A stretch of DNA of 64,000 nt from Multivorans sp965116445 (GTDB taxonomy: Bacteria > Acidobacteriota > Thermoanaerobaculia > Multivoradales > Multivoraceae). This document shows, one piece after another, positions 34,406 through 43,781 of the stretch. The DNA is taken from positions 1,426,001-1,490,000 of the forward strand of contig OZ220688.1 in the NCBI GenBank assembly GCA_965116445.1. The letters are read 5' to 3'. How positions within the stretch are numbered: position 1 is the stretch's first letter; each line of letters begins with the position of its first letter. A program made the position numbers and the translations under genes. The notes under the pieces are model-generated. The model ran no database searches. It was not told the origin of the DNA and worked only from the letters and a program-made list of their open reading frames with translations.

Positions 34406-36583
34406 CTACCGCCTTTCCCGCCGCAGTTGCTCACTGTCCGGCCATCGCCGGAGCGCTTCCGCGAGCACCGCGTTCGCGGACCGCTCGTCCTGCATGGCCC
34501 GGAGGGTGCGAACCGCCTCCGCGTAGGCAACCGGCGCAGGGTTCACGGTCACCATCTCCTGGAGAGTCCTGCCGGCATCGGCAGCGCGACCCTCGATGGC
34601 GAACAGAAAGGCAAGCGACGAATAGGCGCCGAGCAGCCCGCGGTCGAGGGCGATCGCCTCCCGGTAGGAGGCCTCCGCTTCGTCCGGTCGCGAGAGCGCT
34701 CCGAGCGCAGTCCCGCGGTGAAGACAAAGACGCGCGAGGGCGGACCGGTCGCGGCGCTCGCCGAACTCGGCCAGCGCCTCGACGCTCTGGGCGAGCGCCT
34801 CTTCAAAGCGGCCCTGCGCGTTCAAGAGGCCCGTCCGGACGATGAGAGGCGCGATCCGCGGCCCCCGCTCGGCCAAGGCCCGTTCCAGATGCTCGGCCGC
34901 CGCCTCCAGGTCCCCGTCGACGAGGGCGGCTTCGGCCAGGACCAGCGGCGCCAGCGGCGAGCGGTCGGCCACCGCCAGGGCGTGCTCACGCGCTTCCGCC
35001 ACCCGGCCCGCCCGCAGCAGCAGTTCGGCAACCTTGATTCCGGACGCCGCGGCACTGCCGCCGGACGCCTCGAAGGCTTGGCGGTAGGCATCGAGCGCAG
35101 CCGCAGAACGGCCGCGGCGTTCCAGGGTCTCTCCCAGTTCGTGCCATGCCAGAACGAGCTGCGGCTCGGCCTCGAGCACCGAGCGCAATGCCGTCTCGGC
35201 CCCGGAGAGCTCGCCGTCCGCACCAAGGCGAGCGGCCCGCGCCAGCTCTTCGACCACGCCGATCCGGCTCTTCGGGTCGGACAGCGGGCCGCCCCCTGCG
35301 CGCGCGCCGCCGGACAAGTAGCCGAGCGACTCGAGTCGCCGCCGGACATCCGGGTCGTCCTCGACCGGCGAGACGAGCGACCGGTCGCTCGCTTCGAGCG
35401 CCGCGCGCATCCGGCGAGCCGCCGCCCGCTCCTGCTGGATCACGTTGTTCACCTCGCCGGGGTCGTCGGACAACCGAAACAGCTCCGGGACCGGCGATTC
35501 GATGAAGTGGAGGTCGCCTTCGACGATCGAGGCGAGATCGCTCCAGCCGAAGTGAATGCGGGGATAAACGCTCTCGGAGACGATCTGCCGAGACCCCGCG
35601 CCCGGTTCCGGCTCTCCGGGGAGGTCCAGCAGGTCGACGCCGAAGAGCTCCGCCGGCTGGTCGAGGCTCAGGCGCGAGTACACCGTCGGCGCCACGTCGC
35701 CAAGCTGGGCATTCGATGCAACCCGTTCGCCCGCACGCTCGCCCGCCGGCAGCTTGACGATCAGGGGCACCTGCAGCACCTCGCGGTAGATGAGGATCAG
35801 GTGATCCATCTCGCCGTGGTCCATCAGGCCCTCGCCGTGGTCGGAGAGCAGGACGACCAGAGCGCTGTCGTAGAGCCCGCGTTCCTCGAGGCCTCGGATG
35901 AGCTCGCCGACCACCCCGTCGGCGGCCGCGACCTCGCCGTCGTACGCATTGTCGTAGCGCTCGGCGAACGGCGCCGGCGGATTGTAGGGAGCATGCGGCT
36001 CGTAGAGGTGGAGGAACAGGAAGAACGGCCCACGCTCGACCTCGCTCAGCCAGCGCGACGCCGCGTTCAGCGTCTCCTGACCCGGCCGCTGAAGCTCGCC
36101 GAAATCGCGGCCCGTCTCGAACCGGACGCCGTCGTCGTAGACGTCGAAACCGCGGTCGATCCCGGTTCCGGCGCGCAGGACATACGAGGAAACGAAACCG
36201 CCGGTGGCGTAACCCTCCCCGCGCAGCGTCTCGGCCAGCGTCGGGATTTCTTCGTCCAGCCGGTAGCCCGAGTTGTCCCGCACGCCGTGGTCCGGTGGCA
36301 GCAGCCCGGTGAACAGGCTGATGTGCGACGGCAGGGTCACGTTGACGTGAGTGTAGGCGCGCTCGAACAGCACCCCGTCGGCGGCCAGGCGGTCGATCGC
36401 CGGCGTCTCGACCCCGTCGTAGCCGTAGGCCGGCAGCCGATCCGAACGCAGGGTGTCGATCGAGATGAGCACGACGTTCGCACCCGCAGCGGCGGGTGCG
36501 CGCGCGTCGTCCGGGACTGGCGGCGCCGCGCAGCCAAGAAGCGCACCGCCGCAGGCGAACGCGATAGCCGCAGTGCGACTCAC
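34406..36583 (-). CDS. Sulfatase-like hydrolase fused to TPRs, lipoprotein
   Basis: A 725-residue paralogue of the protein at 17478. Lipobox at LLGC (within the first 20 residues), an alkaline-phosphatase-superfamily domain beginning NVVLISIDTLRSDRLPAYG, metal-binding DHGEGLMDHGEMDH, and C-terminal TPRs. The nucleophile site reads TLPSHISLFTGL, again with threonine in place of the formylglycine cysteine. GTG at 36583 was chosen because it overlaps the upstream stop as GTGA and yields the lipoprotein signal directly. It is probably a surface phosphate- or sulfo-ester hydrolase or transferase; the substrate is unknown. Confidence 0.85.
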   Translation of the reverse strand: MSRTAAIAFACGGALLGCAAPPVPDDARAPAAAGANVVLISIDTLRSDRLPAYGYDGVETPAIDRLAADGVLFERAYTHVNVTLPSHISLFTGLLPPDHGVRDNSGYRLDEEIPTLAETLRGEGYATGGFVSSYVLRAGTGIDRGFDVYDDGVRFETGRDFGELQRPGQETLNAASRWLSEVERGPFFLFLHLYEPHAPYNPPAPFAERYDNAYDGEVAAADGVVGELIRGLEERGLYDSALVVLLSDHGEGLMDHGEMDHLILIYREVLQVPLIVKLPAGERAGERVASNAQLGDVAPTVYSRLSLDQPAELFGVDLLDLPGEPEPGAGSRQIVSESVYPRIHFGWSDLASIVEGDLHFIESPVPELFRLSDDPGEVNNVIQQERAAARRMRAALEASDRSLVSPVEDDPDVRRRLESLGYLSGGARAGGGPLSDPKSRIGVVEELARAARLGADGELSGAETALRSVLEAEPQLVLAWHELGETLERRGRSAAALDAYRQAFEASGGSAAASGIKVAELLLRAGRVAEAREHALAVADRSPLAPLVLAEAALVDGDLEAAAEHLERALAERGPRIAPLIVRTGLLNAQGRFEEALAQSVEALAEFGERRDRSALARLCLHRGTALGALSRPDEAEASYREAIALDRGLLGAYSSLAFLFAIEGRAADAGRTLQEMVTVNPAPVAYAEAVRTLRAMQDERSANAVLAEALRRWPDSEQLRRERR

Positions 36584-37047
36584 TTCAGTTCGAGCGTCCG
36601 GCGAGCGTCCTGCGGCAGGCCTGCCACCTCGCCGACCGGCGTCCACACCTCGACCGTCTCGCCGTCCTCTTCGACTTCCGTCACCTCGACCCAGCGCGCC
36701 TCGCGCAATCGCACGACGACTTCGAGCTTGCCGTCGGCGGGCGCGGGCCGCCCCTGCTCGGAGGTCCAGAAGTTGTAGAGCGCCACCTCCTCCGATTCAC
36801 CCGGTTCGATCACATGGAGGAAGAGTTGTTGCTTGTAAACCGGCAGCGCCCGGCCGTTAAGCTCCACGTCGAAGCCGAAGCTGTAGACGGCCCGGCCGCC
36901 CCGGTTCTCGATCGTCGCGACGAGTCGGCAGAGGGTCTCCGGGCCGGGTTCCGCGGGCGTCACCTCGAACCCGGAAAGCACGATCTCCGGTTCGGCGGCG
37001 GCGGCTGGCCAGGCGACCGGCAGGAAACCGAGAACCGACGCCGCCAT
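36580..37047 (-). CDS. Small secreted CARDB-like beta-sandwich protein
   Basis: A 155-residue protein with a signal peptide (MAASVLGFLPVAWPAAAA) and a single Ig-like/CARDB-like domain: IVLSGFEVTPAEPGPETLCR, then LVATIENRGG and LHVIEPGESEEVALYNFWTS. I do not recognise a specific function. The ATG at 37047 is preferred; a GTG three codons earlier is possible. Its stop overlaps the start of the sulfatase-like gene (GTGA), so the two products may be needed in fixed ratio. The longer open frame upstream is antisense to the DUF3179 gene and is not real. Confidence 0.7.
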   Translation of the reverse strand: MAASVLGFLPVAWPAAAAEPEIVLSGFEVTPAEPGPETLCRLVATIENRGGRAVYSFGFDVELNGRALPVYKQQLFLHVIEPGESEEVALYNFWTSEQGRPAPADGKLEVVVRLREARWVEVTEVEEDGETVEVWTPVGEVAGLPQDARRTLELK

Positions 37048-37161
37048 GACCGCCACTGACGCCGCGGACGGGCGCCGTAACGTGTTGCTGGCGCCGGAAG
37101 CCCCGGCCGTGGCCCCTACGTTCGACACCCCATGGATAATACTGGCGGGGACTCTTCGATC

Positions 37162-38604
37162 ATGCCCACGCACTTCCTGCCCCGGTTGCCGGCGTTGCTG
37201 GCCCTGTTGGCCCTGCTCGGCTCTGCCGCTCTTCCCGCGCAGTTCCAGGAACAGCTCACCGAAGAGGACGACCCGACCCTCCGCCTCAGCGACCTGCCCA
37301 CCGCAGAGAGAAGGGCCGAGCCGGCCTTCTACGATCGCATCCGACACCTCATGTCCGGCAAGCCGAAGGCGCGCAAACGGGCGGCCAGGGCGCTCGCCAG
37401 GGTCGACGAGGCCGCCCTCATACCCCTGGTCGACGCCTACTTCTTCTCGCCGGACGAAGCGCGTCAAGACCTGAGGCAGGCCCTCGAGGACCTCTCCGGC
37501 AAGCAGTTCGGCAGCCGGTACCGCGACTGGTTCGAGTACGTGGGCGGCCGCAAAGACCTCCAACCGCCGCCCGGGTACGTGGCCTGGAAGGGTGAGCTGT
37601 TCTCGCGCATCGATCCGGCCTACCGGAGCATCCTGAGCCCTGAAGCGACCGTCCGCCTCAGACTGCGCGAAGTCCAGTGGGGAGGCGTTCCCCTGGACGG
37701 AATCCCCACGATCGACGATCCCGAGTTCGTTCCTCCCGACGCAGCCCGGTTCATGCGCGACACGGACGCCGTCTTCGGCGTCAGCCTGGGCGACCAGCAC
37801 CGCGCCTACCCGGTCAAGGTCCTGAGCTGGCACGAACTGCTGAACGACACGGTCGGCGGCCGGCCGATCACCCTCTCGTTCTGCACACTCTGCGGTTCCG
37901 GGATCCTCTACCTCGCGGAGGACGCGAGCGGGACCCGCATGCTGTTCGGCACCTCGGGCCTGCTCTACCGCTCGAACAAGCTGATGTTCGACCACGCCAC
38001 GCGCAGCCTGTGGAGCAACCTGACCGGCGAAGCCGTGGTCGGGAAGCGCGCGGCCGAGGGAGCGCACCTCACGATGCTGCCGATGACACTCACGCGGTGG
38101 GACGTCTGGAAGCAGCGCTACCCCGACACCACGATCATGCGCCCCGATCCGGCGGCGGCGCAGCGAACCGGTTATCGCTACATCGAAGGCGCCGCCGACG
38201 AGGCCCGCGCCGGCGTCGAGTTCGCGGTCTGGCAGCAGAGCGACGCCCTGGAGCGGAACGCGCGGATCTATGCCCTGCGAATCCGCGGTGAAACGAAGGC
38301 CTACCCGCTGGACAAGCTGCGGGAACAGCTAGTGGTCCACGACACATTGGGCGGCGTGGCCATCGTGATCGTGCTCGACTCCGCGAGCGGCGCGGTACGC
38401 GCCTACGAGCGCGGCGAACGCAGGTTCCGGATCCCGGGAATCGCGCCGGTCCGCCAGCTTCGCGCCGAGGACGACACCGTCTGGTCGCTAACCGAGGGAG
38501 GCCTGGCGCCCGCCGCGGGCGGCGACCTGCTACCGCGAGTCCCCGGCCACATCGCTTTCTGGTTCGGCTGGTACGCGTTCTACCCGGACACCGCGGTCTA
38601 CTAG
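37162..38604 (+). CDS. DUF3179 domain protein, exported
   Basis: A 480-residue protein with a signal peptide (RLPALLALLALLGSAALPAQ) followed by a helical region and a DUF3179 domain. Typical segments are FGVSLGDQHRAYPVKVLSWH, LSFCTLCGSGI with its two cysteines, FGTSGLLYRSNKLMFDH, and SNLTGEAVVG. The family's biochemical role is unknown; the conserved CTLCG pair suggests redox or metal binding. The second ATG (37162) has GGCGGGGA at a proper distance and was preferred over 37132. Its stop overlaps the convergent M16 gene stop by 4 bp (CTAG). Confidence 0.82.
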   Translation: MPTHFLPRLPALLALLALLGSAALPAQFQEQLTEEDDPTLRLSDLPTAERRAEPAFYDRIRHLMSGKPKARKRAARALARVDEAALIPLVDAYFFSPDEARQDLRQALEDLSGKQFGSRYRDWFEYVGGRKDLQPPPGYVAWKGELFSRIDPAYRSILSPEATVRLRLREVQWGGVPLDGIPTIDDPEFVPPDAARFMRDTDAVFGVSLGDQHRAYPVKVLSWHELLNDTVGGRPITLSFCTLCGSGILYLAEDASGTRMLFGTSGLLYRSNKLMFDHATRSLWSNLTGEAVVGKRAAEGAHLTMLPMTLTRWDVWKQRYPDTTIMRPDPAAAQRTGYRYIEGAADEARAGVEFAVWQQSDALERNARIYALRIRGETKAYPLDKLREQLVVHDTLGGVAIVIVLDSASGAVRAYERGERRFRIPGIAPVRQLRAEDDTVWSLTEGGLAPAAGGDLLPRVPGHIAFWFGWYAFYPDTAVY

Positions 38605-40127
38605 CGACGCGGCGGCCCAAGAGCCTGTCGCAGGTCGGTCGTTCCGCGGCCGGAAGTGACCGCCGCCGAGTCGCCGACCACAAGCAGGGCGATCCCCCGC
38701 GGATCGATGAAGCGCTGCGCCACGCGCCGGAGGTCCGTCACGGTCACGGTGCCGAGCCGCTGCCGGTACAGGGACCAGTACTCATGGGGACGGCCGAGCA
38801 ACTCGTCCTCGGCGTAGCGCCCCGCGATGACCTCGGCGCGGTCGAACAGCAGCGGCAGCCGCGCCAGGAGGGACCGCCTGGCGGTCGCGACTTCCGCATC
38901 GGTCACATCGCCCCGTCGCAGCCGTCCGAGTTCTTCGAGTACGGCCGCCGCGGCCACCGCGGCGGACTCGGGCGCCGTCTCCAGGAAGATCCGGAACTCG
39001 CCCGCGCTCGGGGTCGGCGTTCGGCCCCGCGCCGACTCGGCCGGCACCACGACCAGGTCGAACCAGGTCAACACCCGGTACGTGAGGCCCTCTTCAAGCT
39101 GCAGTCGCGCACGCAGGCGAGACACCGCGCCCGGACCGTCCAGAATCTCCGTCAGCAACATCAAGGCCCAGCGGTCGCGGTGGTCCCAGGAGTCGAACTG
39201 GGCGGCCCGATGGCCTAGCGCGATCGCGGCCTGCGTGCCCTGCCGGTCGATGAGCCACCAACCCGGAGACGCGGCAGCGATGTCCGGCCGAAAACCCGAC
39301 TTCGCCGGCTCGGCCGGCGCGGCGTCCGCGGACACTTCCGCCTCCCCGCCCGCTACCCGCTCCGGCCCCTCCCAGTCGCCGAAGAGTTCGTCGAGTCGCG
39401 CGACCACAGCCTCGGCATCCACGTCGCCCGATACCGCGATCACCGCGCCCTCGGGACGCCAGTGCCGTCGGTGGAAGCGTGCCAGCGCATTGCGCTCGAA
39501 GGCCGCCACGGACGCCTCCGTCAAGCGTCGACTGTGTGGGGAGTCCGGCCCGTGAACCAGGCGCGACCACTCCCGATCCAGGACCGAGCGCGGGTCGTCC
39601 CCTTCCGCGAGCAGGCTGACGCGAAGGTTGTCCTTCGCCTGCGCCAGCCGCTGCTCGTCGAATCGCGGTTCGAACACGATCGCAGCCAGGAGCTCCAGGC
39701 CCCGGTCAAGGGCCTCGGAACCGGTATCGAGCGCGAGCACGGTCCGGGCCCACGAACTGCTGCTCGCGATGCGCGCGCCCAGAGCATCGATTTCGTCGTC
39801 GAGCTCCTCGGGACCGAGGCCGGCGGCGCCCCCACGCCTGACCATGGCGGCGGTCATCGACGCGATGCCGTCCTCACCCGACCCCTCGTCCCGGTCCCCG
39901 ACCGGCAGCGCCAGCACGACATCGACCAGGGGCAGGCTGCGGTCGGGCACGACGTAGACCGGCAGGCCGTTACCAAGCTCGAAACGGAGTCCGTCGACCG
40001 GAGGCGGATCGAATCGGGACGGAGCGAAACGGAGGGCTTCGGGCCGGTCCGGAATCTCCTGCGCGGAAAGCTGTGCAGTGAGCGGCGCCCACACGACAAA
40101 GACCCCGAGCGCCGCCAGTCGCAGCAC
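38601..40127 (-). CDS. M16-family peptidase-like protein lacking the zinc site
   Basis: A 508-residue exported M16 (pitrilysin/processing-peptidase) homologue. Signal peptide (MLRLAALGVFVVWAPLTAQ), then LRFELGNGLPVYVVPDRSLP and the M16 fold, with the second-domain motif LLTEILDGPGAVSRLRARLQ. The HxxEH zinc motif is absent; the corresponding segment reads GSGEDGIASMTAAMVRRGG. In this family, inactive subunits pair with an active partner encoded next door, and the gene upstream supplies HVVEH. Start is GTG at 40127, one base after the partner's stop. Confidence 0.86.
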   Translation of the reverse strand: MLRLAALGVFVVWAPLTAQLSAQEIPDRPEALRFAPSRFDPPPVDGLRFELGNGLPVYVVPDRSLPLVDVVLALPVGDRDEGSGEDGIASMTAAMVRRGGAAGLGPEELDDEIDALGARIASSSSWARTVLALDTGSEALDRGLELLAAIVFEPRFDEQRLAQAKDNLRVSLLAEGDDPRSVLDREWSRLVHGPDSPHSRRLTEASVAAFERNALARFHRRHWRPEGAVIAVSGDVDAEAVVARLDELFGDWEGPERVAGGEAEVSADAAPAEPAKSGFRPDIAAASPGWWLIDRQGTQAAIALGHRAAQFDSWDHRDRWALMLLTEILDGPGAVSRLRARLQLEEGLTYRVLTWFDLVVVPAESARGRTPTPSAGEFRIFLETAPESAAVAAAAVLEELGRLRRGDVTDAEVATARRSLLARLPLLFDRAEVIAGRYAEDELLGRPHEYWSLYRQRLGTVTVTDLRRVAQRFIDPRGIALLVVGDSAAVTSGRGTTDLRQALGPPRR

Positions 40128-40128
40128 G

Positions 40129-41589
40129 TCAACTCCCCCCGGTCCGGGTCAGGGAGAGGACCGCCCGTTCGGCCGCAACGAGGTAGCGGTCGACGACCCG
40201 TTCCAGGTCTTCCGCGGAAGCGGCGGACGCGGCGTCCAGCCACTCCTCCAACTGGCTGAAACCCCCCAGGACCTCGGCAGCAGCCAGCCGATGGGCCAGG
40301 CCCGCGTCCTGTTCGAGTTGACGCCACGAGTCGGTCACGAGTTGCCGGCGCACCCGCGCGAGTTCCGTGTCATCGATGCCACCGGTGCGAATCCTCCCGA
40401 GCAGCCGGTCCCAGGCCGCGGTCAAGTCTTCCAGACTGCCTCCCTCACCGGCCTCGATCCGTACCGCGAAGTAACCGCCAAGCTTCCTGGACACATGCTC
40501 CGCCGACGCGGCGTAGGCGACCCGCCCTCCTCCCACGACGAGTTCGCGGTAGAGCCGCCCCGACCGGCTGTTCAGGAGACCGGCCAGCACATCGAGGGCG
40601 ACGGCATCGCCGGCCGCCGCGAACGGCACCGTGGGATAACGGATCTCGACCTGGCTCCGGCACGCGCAGAGACCGTCCAGCGAGCCGAGCGCCGGCTTCG
40701 CAACCTCAGGCGTTTTCGTGGCCGCCGCCACGCGACGGGAACTCCCCAGTCGCCCGAAGTACCGCTCCGCGAGCTCCCGCACCTGCGGCACGGACAGGTC
40801 GCCGACCAGCACCGCGACGATCCGCTCGGGCCGATAGGCGGCCTCGAAGTGGCTCCGCGCGTGCTCGGGCAGCAAGCGCTCGACTTCAAGACGTTCGCCG
40901 CCCGGCGAATGAGCGTACGGGTGCCCCACGCCCCAGTAGGCGGCGTCGAAGAGTTCGAACCAGGAGGCCGTCGGGCTCGAGTCGATGCGCTGGCGCCGCT
41001 CCTGCTCGACCACCGCCAGTTCGCGCCGGAAGCCGCGGAACACGGGTTCGAGCAAACGGTCGGACTCCAGCCAGAACCAGAGTTCGAGCTTCTCCTTCGG
41101 CACCAGGGCCTGGAAGGCGGTCGAGTCATGGCGGGTGAACGCATCGATCCCCACCGCGCCGGCTCGCGTGTAGGCGCCCGCGTAGGCACCCGGCCGCTGA
41201 ATCTCGACCAGCCGCTGCTCCACGCGCTCCAGGCCGGGCGCTGGGGCACCCCGCCGCAGGGATTGTCCGTACAACTGCTCCCACCGCTTCAAGAGGGGCG
41301 CCTCCGCCTCCCAGTCGCGGGTGCCGATCGTACGGCTGCCGGCGTACAGGAGATGCTCGACGACGTGTGCCAGACCGCGACGGCCGGGCGGGTCCATCGC
41401 CGAGCCGCCGCGCACCGCCCAGACAGCGGCCAGGAGGCGCCTTCCCGGTCGCTCGACGACCAGGAAGGTCATCCCGTTGTCGAGTGTGAAGTGTGCGGGC
41501 TCCAGCTTCGGCGGTGGAGCCTGGGCCGTCGCGGCTGTCACCGCAGTCGCCAGAGCGCCCAACGCCGCCAGCCATCCAGCCGGTTTCAC
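40129..41589 (-). CDS. M16-family zinc peptidase, active subunit
   Basis: A 486-residue exported M16 peptidase. Signal peptide (to about ATAQ), substrate-domain start HFTLDNGMTFLVVERPGRRL, and the inverted zinc motif HVVEH (75-79) with the downstream glutamate segment RRELAVVEQERRQ. It likely forms a heterodimer with the inactive partner that follows and degrades peptides in the periplasm. GTG at 41589 was chosen because it overlaps the preceding stop (GTGA) and precedes a signal peptide; the longer frame only runs antisense-like into the CRTAC1 gene. Confidence 0.88.
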   Translation of the reverse strand: MKPAGWLAALGALATAVTAATAQAPPPKLEPAHFTLDNGMTFLVVERPGRRLLAAVWAVRGGSAMDPPGRRGLAHVVEHLLYAGSRTIGTRDWEAEAPLLKRWEQLYGQSLRRGAPAPGLERVEQRLVEIQRPGAYAGAYTRAGAVGIDAFTRHDSTAFQALVPKEKLELWFWLESDRLLEPVFRGFRRELAVVEQERRQRIDSSPTASWFELFDAAYWGVGHPYAHSPGGERLEVERLLPEHARSHFEAAYRPERIVAVLVGDLSVPQVRELAERYFGRLGSSRRVAAATKTPEVAKPALGSLDGLCACRSQVEIRYPTVPFAAAGDAVALDVLAGLLNSRSGRLYRELVVGGGRVAYAASAEHVSRKLGGYFAVRIEAGEGGSLEDLTAAWDRLLGRIRTGGIDDTELARVRRQLVTDSWRQLEQDAGLAHRLAAAEVLGGFSQLEEWLDAASAASAEDLERVVDRYLVAAERAVLSLTRTGGS

Positions 41590-43358
41590 GGCCGCTCCTC
41601 GACGACGAGGTAGACGCCAACCGGCGGATCGACGATCCGGGTCCGGGCGCCGGACGGCCAGCGCAGGTCGAGGCGCCTCGGTTCCCCGGCGCCGCTCACA
41701 GCGCCGGTCGCCGGAAGCGCCCAACGCAGACGGTGCCCACTCGACGACTGGTAGCTGTCGCCGCGCAACGCCCAGCGACGTGAAGGCGGCTGTGCGACCT
41801 CGCCGGAAAGGGTCGCCACAGCCCCTACAGCCTGGGTGTTCCCGGATCGGCCGCGAAGTTCGAGGCCCAGCCAACCCGCACCCGCTGGTCCGGCCGTGTC
41901 GTTCCTCCAGAGCCGCGCCGGACCGTCGTTGGCTGTCACAAGGAGGTCGCCGTCGCCGTCGTTGTCGAAGTCCGCGACGGCTGCCCCGCGGCTCACCAGG
42001 GGACCCTGGTCCGTCCAGTCGCACCGCGCTTCGGAGAAGCTCCCCGAAGCACTGCCCCGCAGCAGCAGGTTCCGCTGCCGGTGGTCCGTGTTGTCGCGCC
42101 GCGGCGACGCGAAGATGTGCCCGTTCGCGACGTACACGTCGAGCGCGCCGTCGCGGTCGAAGTCCCCGGTCACGATCCCGAAGCCCAGCAGGTTGAAGGA
42201 GGGCTGGCCGAAACCAGAGGTGGCCGACACGTCCTGGAAAAGAAGGTCGGTCCCGGAAGTCGCATTGCGATACAGGGTGTTCGTCTCGACGTCGAAGTTG
42301 GTGACCATCAGATCGACGTCGCCGTCGGAATCGAAGTCGGCCGCCGCCAACCCCATGCCCGCCTCCGGGCGTCCGTTCCGGTTGACGGCGGCGCCCGAGA
42401 GGAGGGACTGATCCTCGAACGTACCATCGCCGCGATTCCGGAAGAGGAGGTTCAGGGTCAGGTCGTTGGCCACATAGAGATCGGGCCATCCGTCCGCGTC
42501 GAGGTCGGCGAAGACAACCCCAAGCCCCTTGCCGTCGGCACCATCGAGGCCGGCCCGAGCGGTCGCGTCCTCGAAAGCGCCGGCCCCCAGGTTCACGTAG
42601 TAGCGGTCGTGCTGGCCCAGGAACAGCGACGGATCGCAGACCTCCGGCTCGGAGCCCGGACCGTCCCGACGGCAGACGAGGCCGTGGTCCGGGTCGTAGT
42701 CGAGGTACCGCGAGACGTAGAGGTCGAGGTCGCCGTCTCCGTCCGCGTCGGCCAGGGCCATCGAGGACCCCCAGGGGACGCCGCCCGACCGTCCCTCCGG
42801 CTTGACTGCCTCAAGCGGCGCCGCCGGCGCGAACGACCCGTCGCCCCGGTTGTCCAGGAGCACGGTCGGGCCGTAGTGCGAAACGAGCAGGTCGTCATCC
42901 CCGTCACCGTCCACGTCCGCCGCGACGACGCCCTGCCCGTAACCCCGCGCCAGGGGGCCCGCCTCGACCGCCGCGAACCGGAACGCACCCGCCTCATCCG
43001 GGCCGAGGTTCCTGAAGAGGCGGTCGGACGCCGGGCCGTCCCCCTCCGGCGGAAAGACGCCCGACTGGACAAGGTAGAGATCGAGCCAACCGTCGCCGTC
43101 GAAGTCGACCCAGGCCACGCCGGCGCCCATCGTCTCCGGCAAGTGCAGACCGCCCGCGGCGCCCGAGTCGTGGACGAAGCGCACACCGGACCGGGCGGCC
43201 GTCTCCGTGAACAGGAACCCGCAGTCCCCGCCGTCCGCGGCGCCGGAAGGCGAAGCGAAGACCGCCGCATGCACGGCGACCAGAACGGCCAGTCGGCAAC
43301 CGATCGCCGGAAATCCGCACGGACCGCAAGGCCGAATCGACTCGCGCGGCCAGCTCAT
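41586..43358 (-). CDS. CRTAC1-like FG-GAP/VCBS repeat protein
   Basis: A 590-residue exported propeller protein, the third of this family in the window. Signal segment (to about SGAADG), repeats such as WVDFDGDGWLDLYLVQSG, ADVDGDGDDDLLVSHYG and DFDRDGALDVYVANGHIF, and an ASPIC/UnbV-like tail (RGDSYQSSSGHRLRWAL, then RWPSGARTRIV). The ATG at 43358 lies directly before the signal peptide. It is GTGA-coupled to the M16 pair, suggesting a surface complex of propeller and peptidases. Confidence 0.87.
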   Translation of the reverse strand: MSWPRESIRPCGPCGFPAIGCRLAVLVAVHAAVFASPSGAADGGDCGFLFTETAARSGVRFVHDSGAAGGLHLPETMGAGVAWVDFDGDGWLDLYLVQSGVFPPEGDGPASDRLFRNLGPDEAGAFRFAAVEAGPLARGYGQGVVAADVDGDGDDDLLVSHYGPTVLLDNRGDGSFAPAAPLEAVKPEGRSGGVPWGSSMALADADGDGDLDLYVSRYLDYDPDHGLVCRRDGPGSEPEVCDPSLFLGQHDRYYVNLGAGAFEDATARAGLDGADGKGLGVVFADLDADGWPDLYVANDLTLNLLFRNRGDGTFEDQSLLSGAAVNRNGRPEAGMGLAAADFDSDGDVDLMVTNFDVETNTLYRNATSGTDLLFQDVSATSGFGQPSFNLLGFGIVTGDFDRDGALDVYVANGHIFASPRRDNTDHRQRNLLLRGSASGSFSEARCDWTDQGPLVSRGAAVADFDNDGDGDLLVTANDGPARLWRNDTAGPAGAGWLGLELRGRSGNTQAVGAVATLSGEVAQPPSRRWALRGDSYQSSSGHRLRWALPATGAVSGAGEPRRLDLRWPSGARTRIVDPPVGVYLVVEERP

Positions 43359-43371
43359 CGTGTGGCGGCGC

Positions 43372-43734
43372 TCAGCTCGCGGCCGCTTCAACCGCCAAGC
43401 GTGCGGCCCCCTGTGCCCTTCCGATCTCGACGCCCAGCCTCGTGACCTGGTCGGCCAACTGCCCGGCCACTCTGTCGATGCGCGCCTCAAGTCGATCGCC
43501 GCGCTCTTCAATCCGGGTGCAACGCTCCTCGATCCGAGCGCAGCGCTCCTCAATCCGACTGCACCGCTCTTCAATCCGGTCGCTTCGTTCACTCGCCTGC
43601 ATCTCGATCCTCCTTCGGTCCAGGGCTGCTTCATCGAAGCGCCGGTCCATTCGGCGAATGGCCCAGGCAAACAGCCCCCCAAACGCCGAGATGCAGGGCA
43701 AGACCACGCCCCCGATCAGTAACAACGTATTCAT
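43372..43734 (-). CDS. Small membrane-anchored coiled-coil protein with RIEERC heptads
   Basis: A 120-residue protein starting MNTLLLIGGVVLPCISAFGG (one transmembrane helix), followed by a charged helix containing four near-perfect heptads, RIEERCS, RIEERCA, RIEERCT and RIEERGD, encoded by a 21-bp tandem repeat. Further heptads continue to the C-terminus. It probably forms a parallel coiled coil with its cysteines regularly spaced every seven residues. No family is recognised. ATG at 43734 is preferred; an upstream in-frame GTG exists. It lies 13 bp before the CRTAC1 start in the same direction. Confidence 0.65.
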   Translation of the reverse strand: MNTLLLIGGVVLPCISAFGGLFAWAIRRMDRRFDEAALDRRRIEMQASERSDRIEERCSRIEERCARIEERCTRIEERGDRLEARIDRVAGQLADQVTRLGVEIGRAQGAARLAVEAAAS

Positions 43735-43781
43735 CGCACTCTCCACGGCGGCGCCTCCCGACTCGAATCCGGTCAACCTTG

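Noticed and set aside
32639..36778. Very long plus-strand open frame (over 1300 codons)
   Set aside because: It lies antisense to a VWA protein and a sulfatase-like protein with clear motifs, and its translation has no domain or signal peptide.
43495..43585. 21-bp tandem repeat considered as a CRISPR or satellite
   Set aside because: It is in frame and encodes coiled-coil heptads in a plausible membrane protein.
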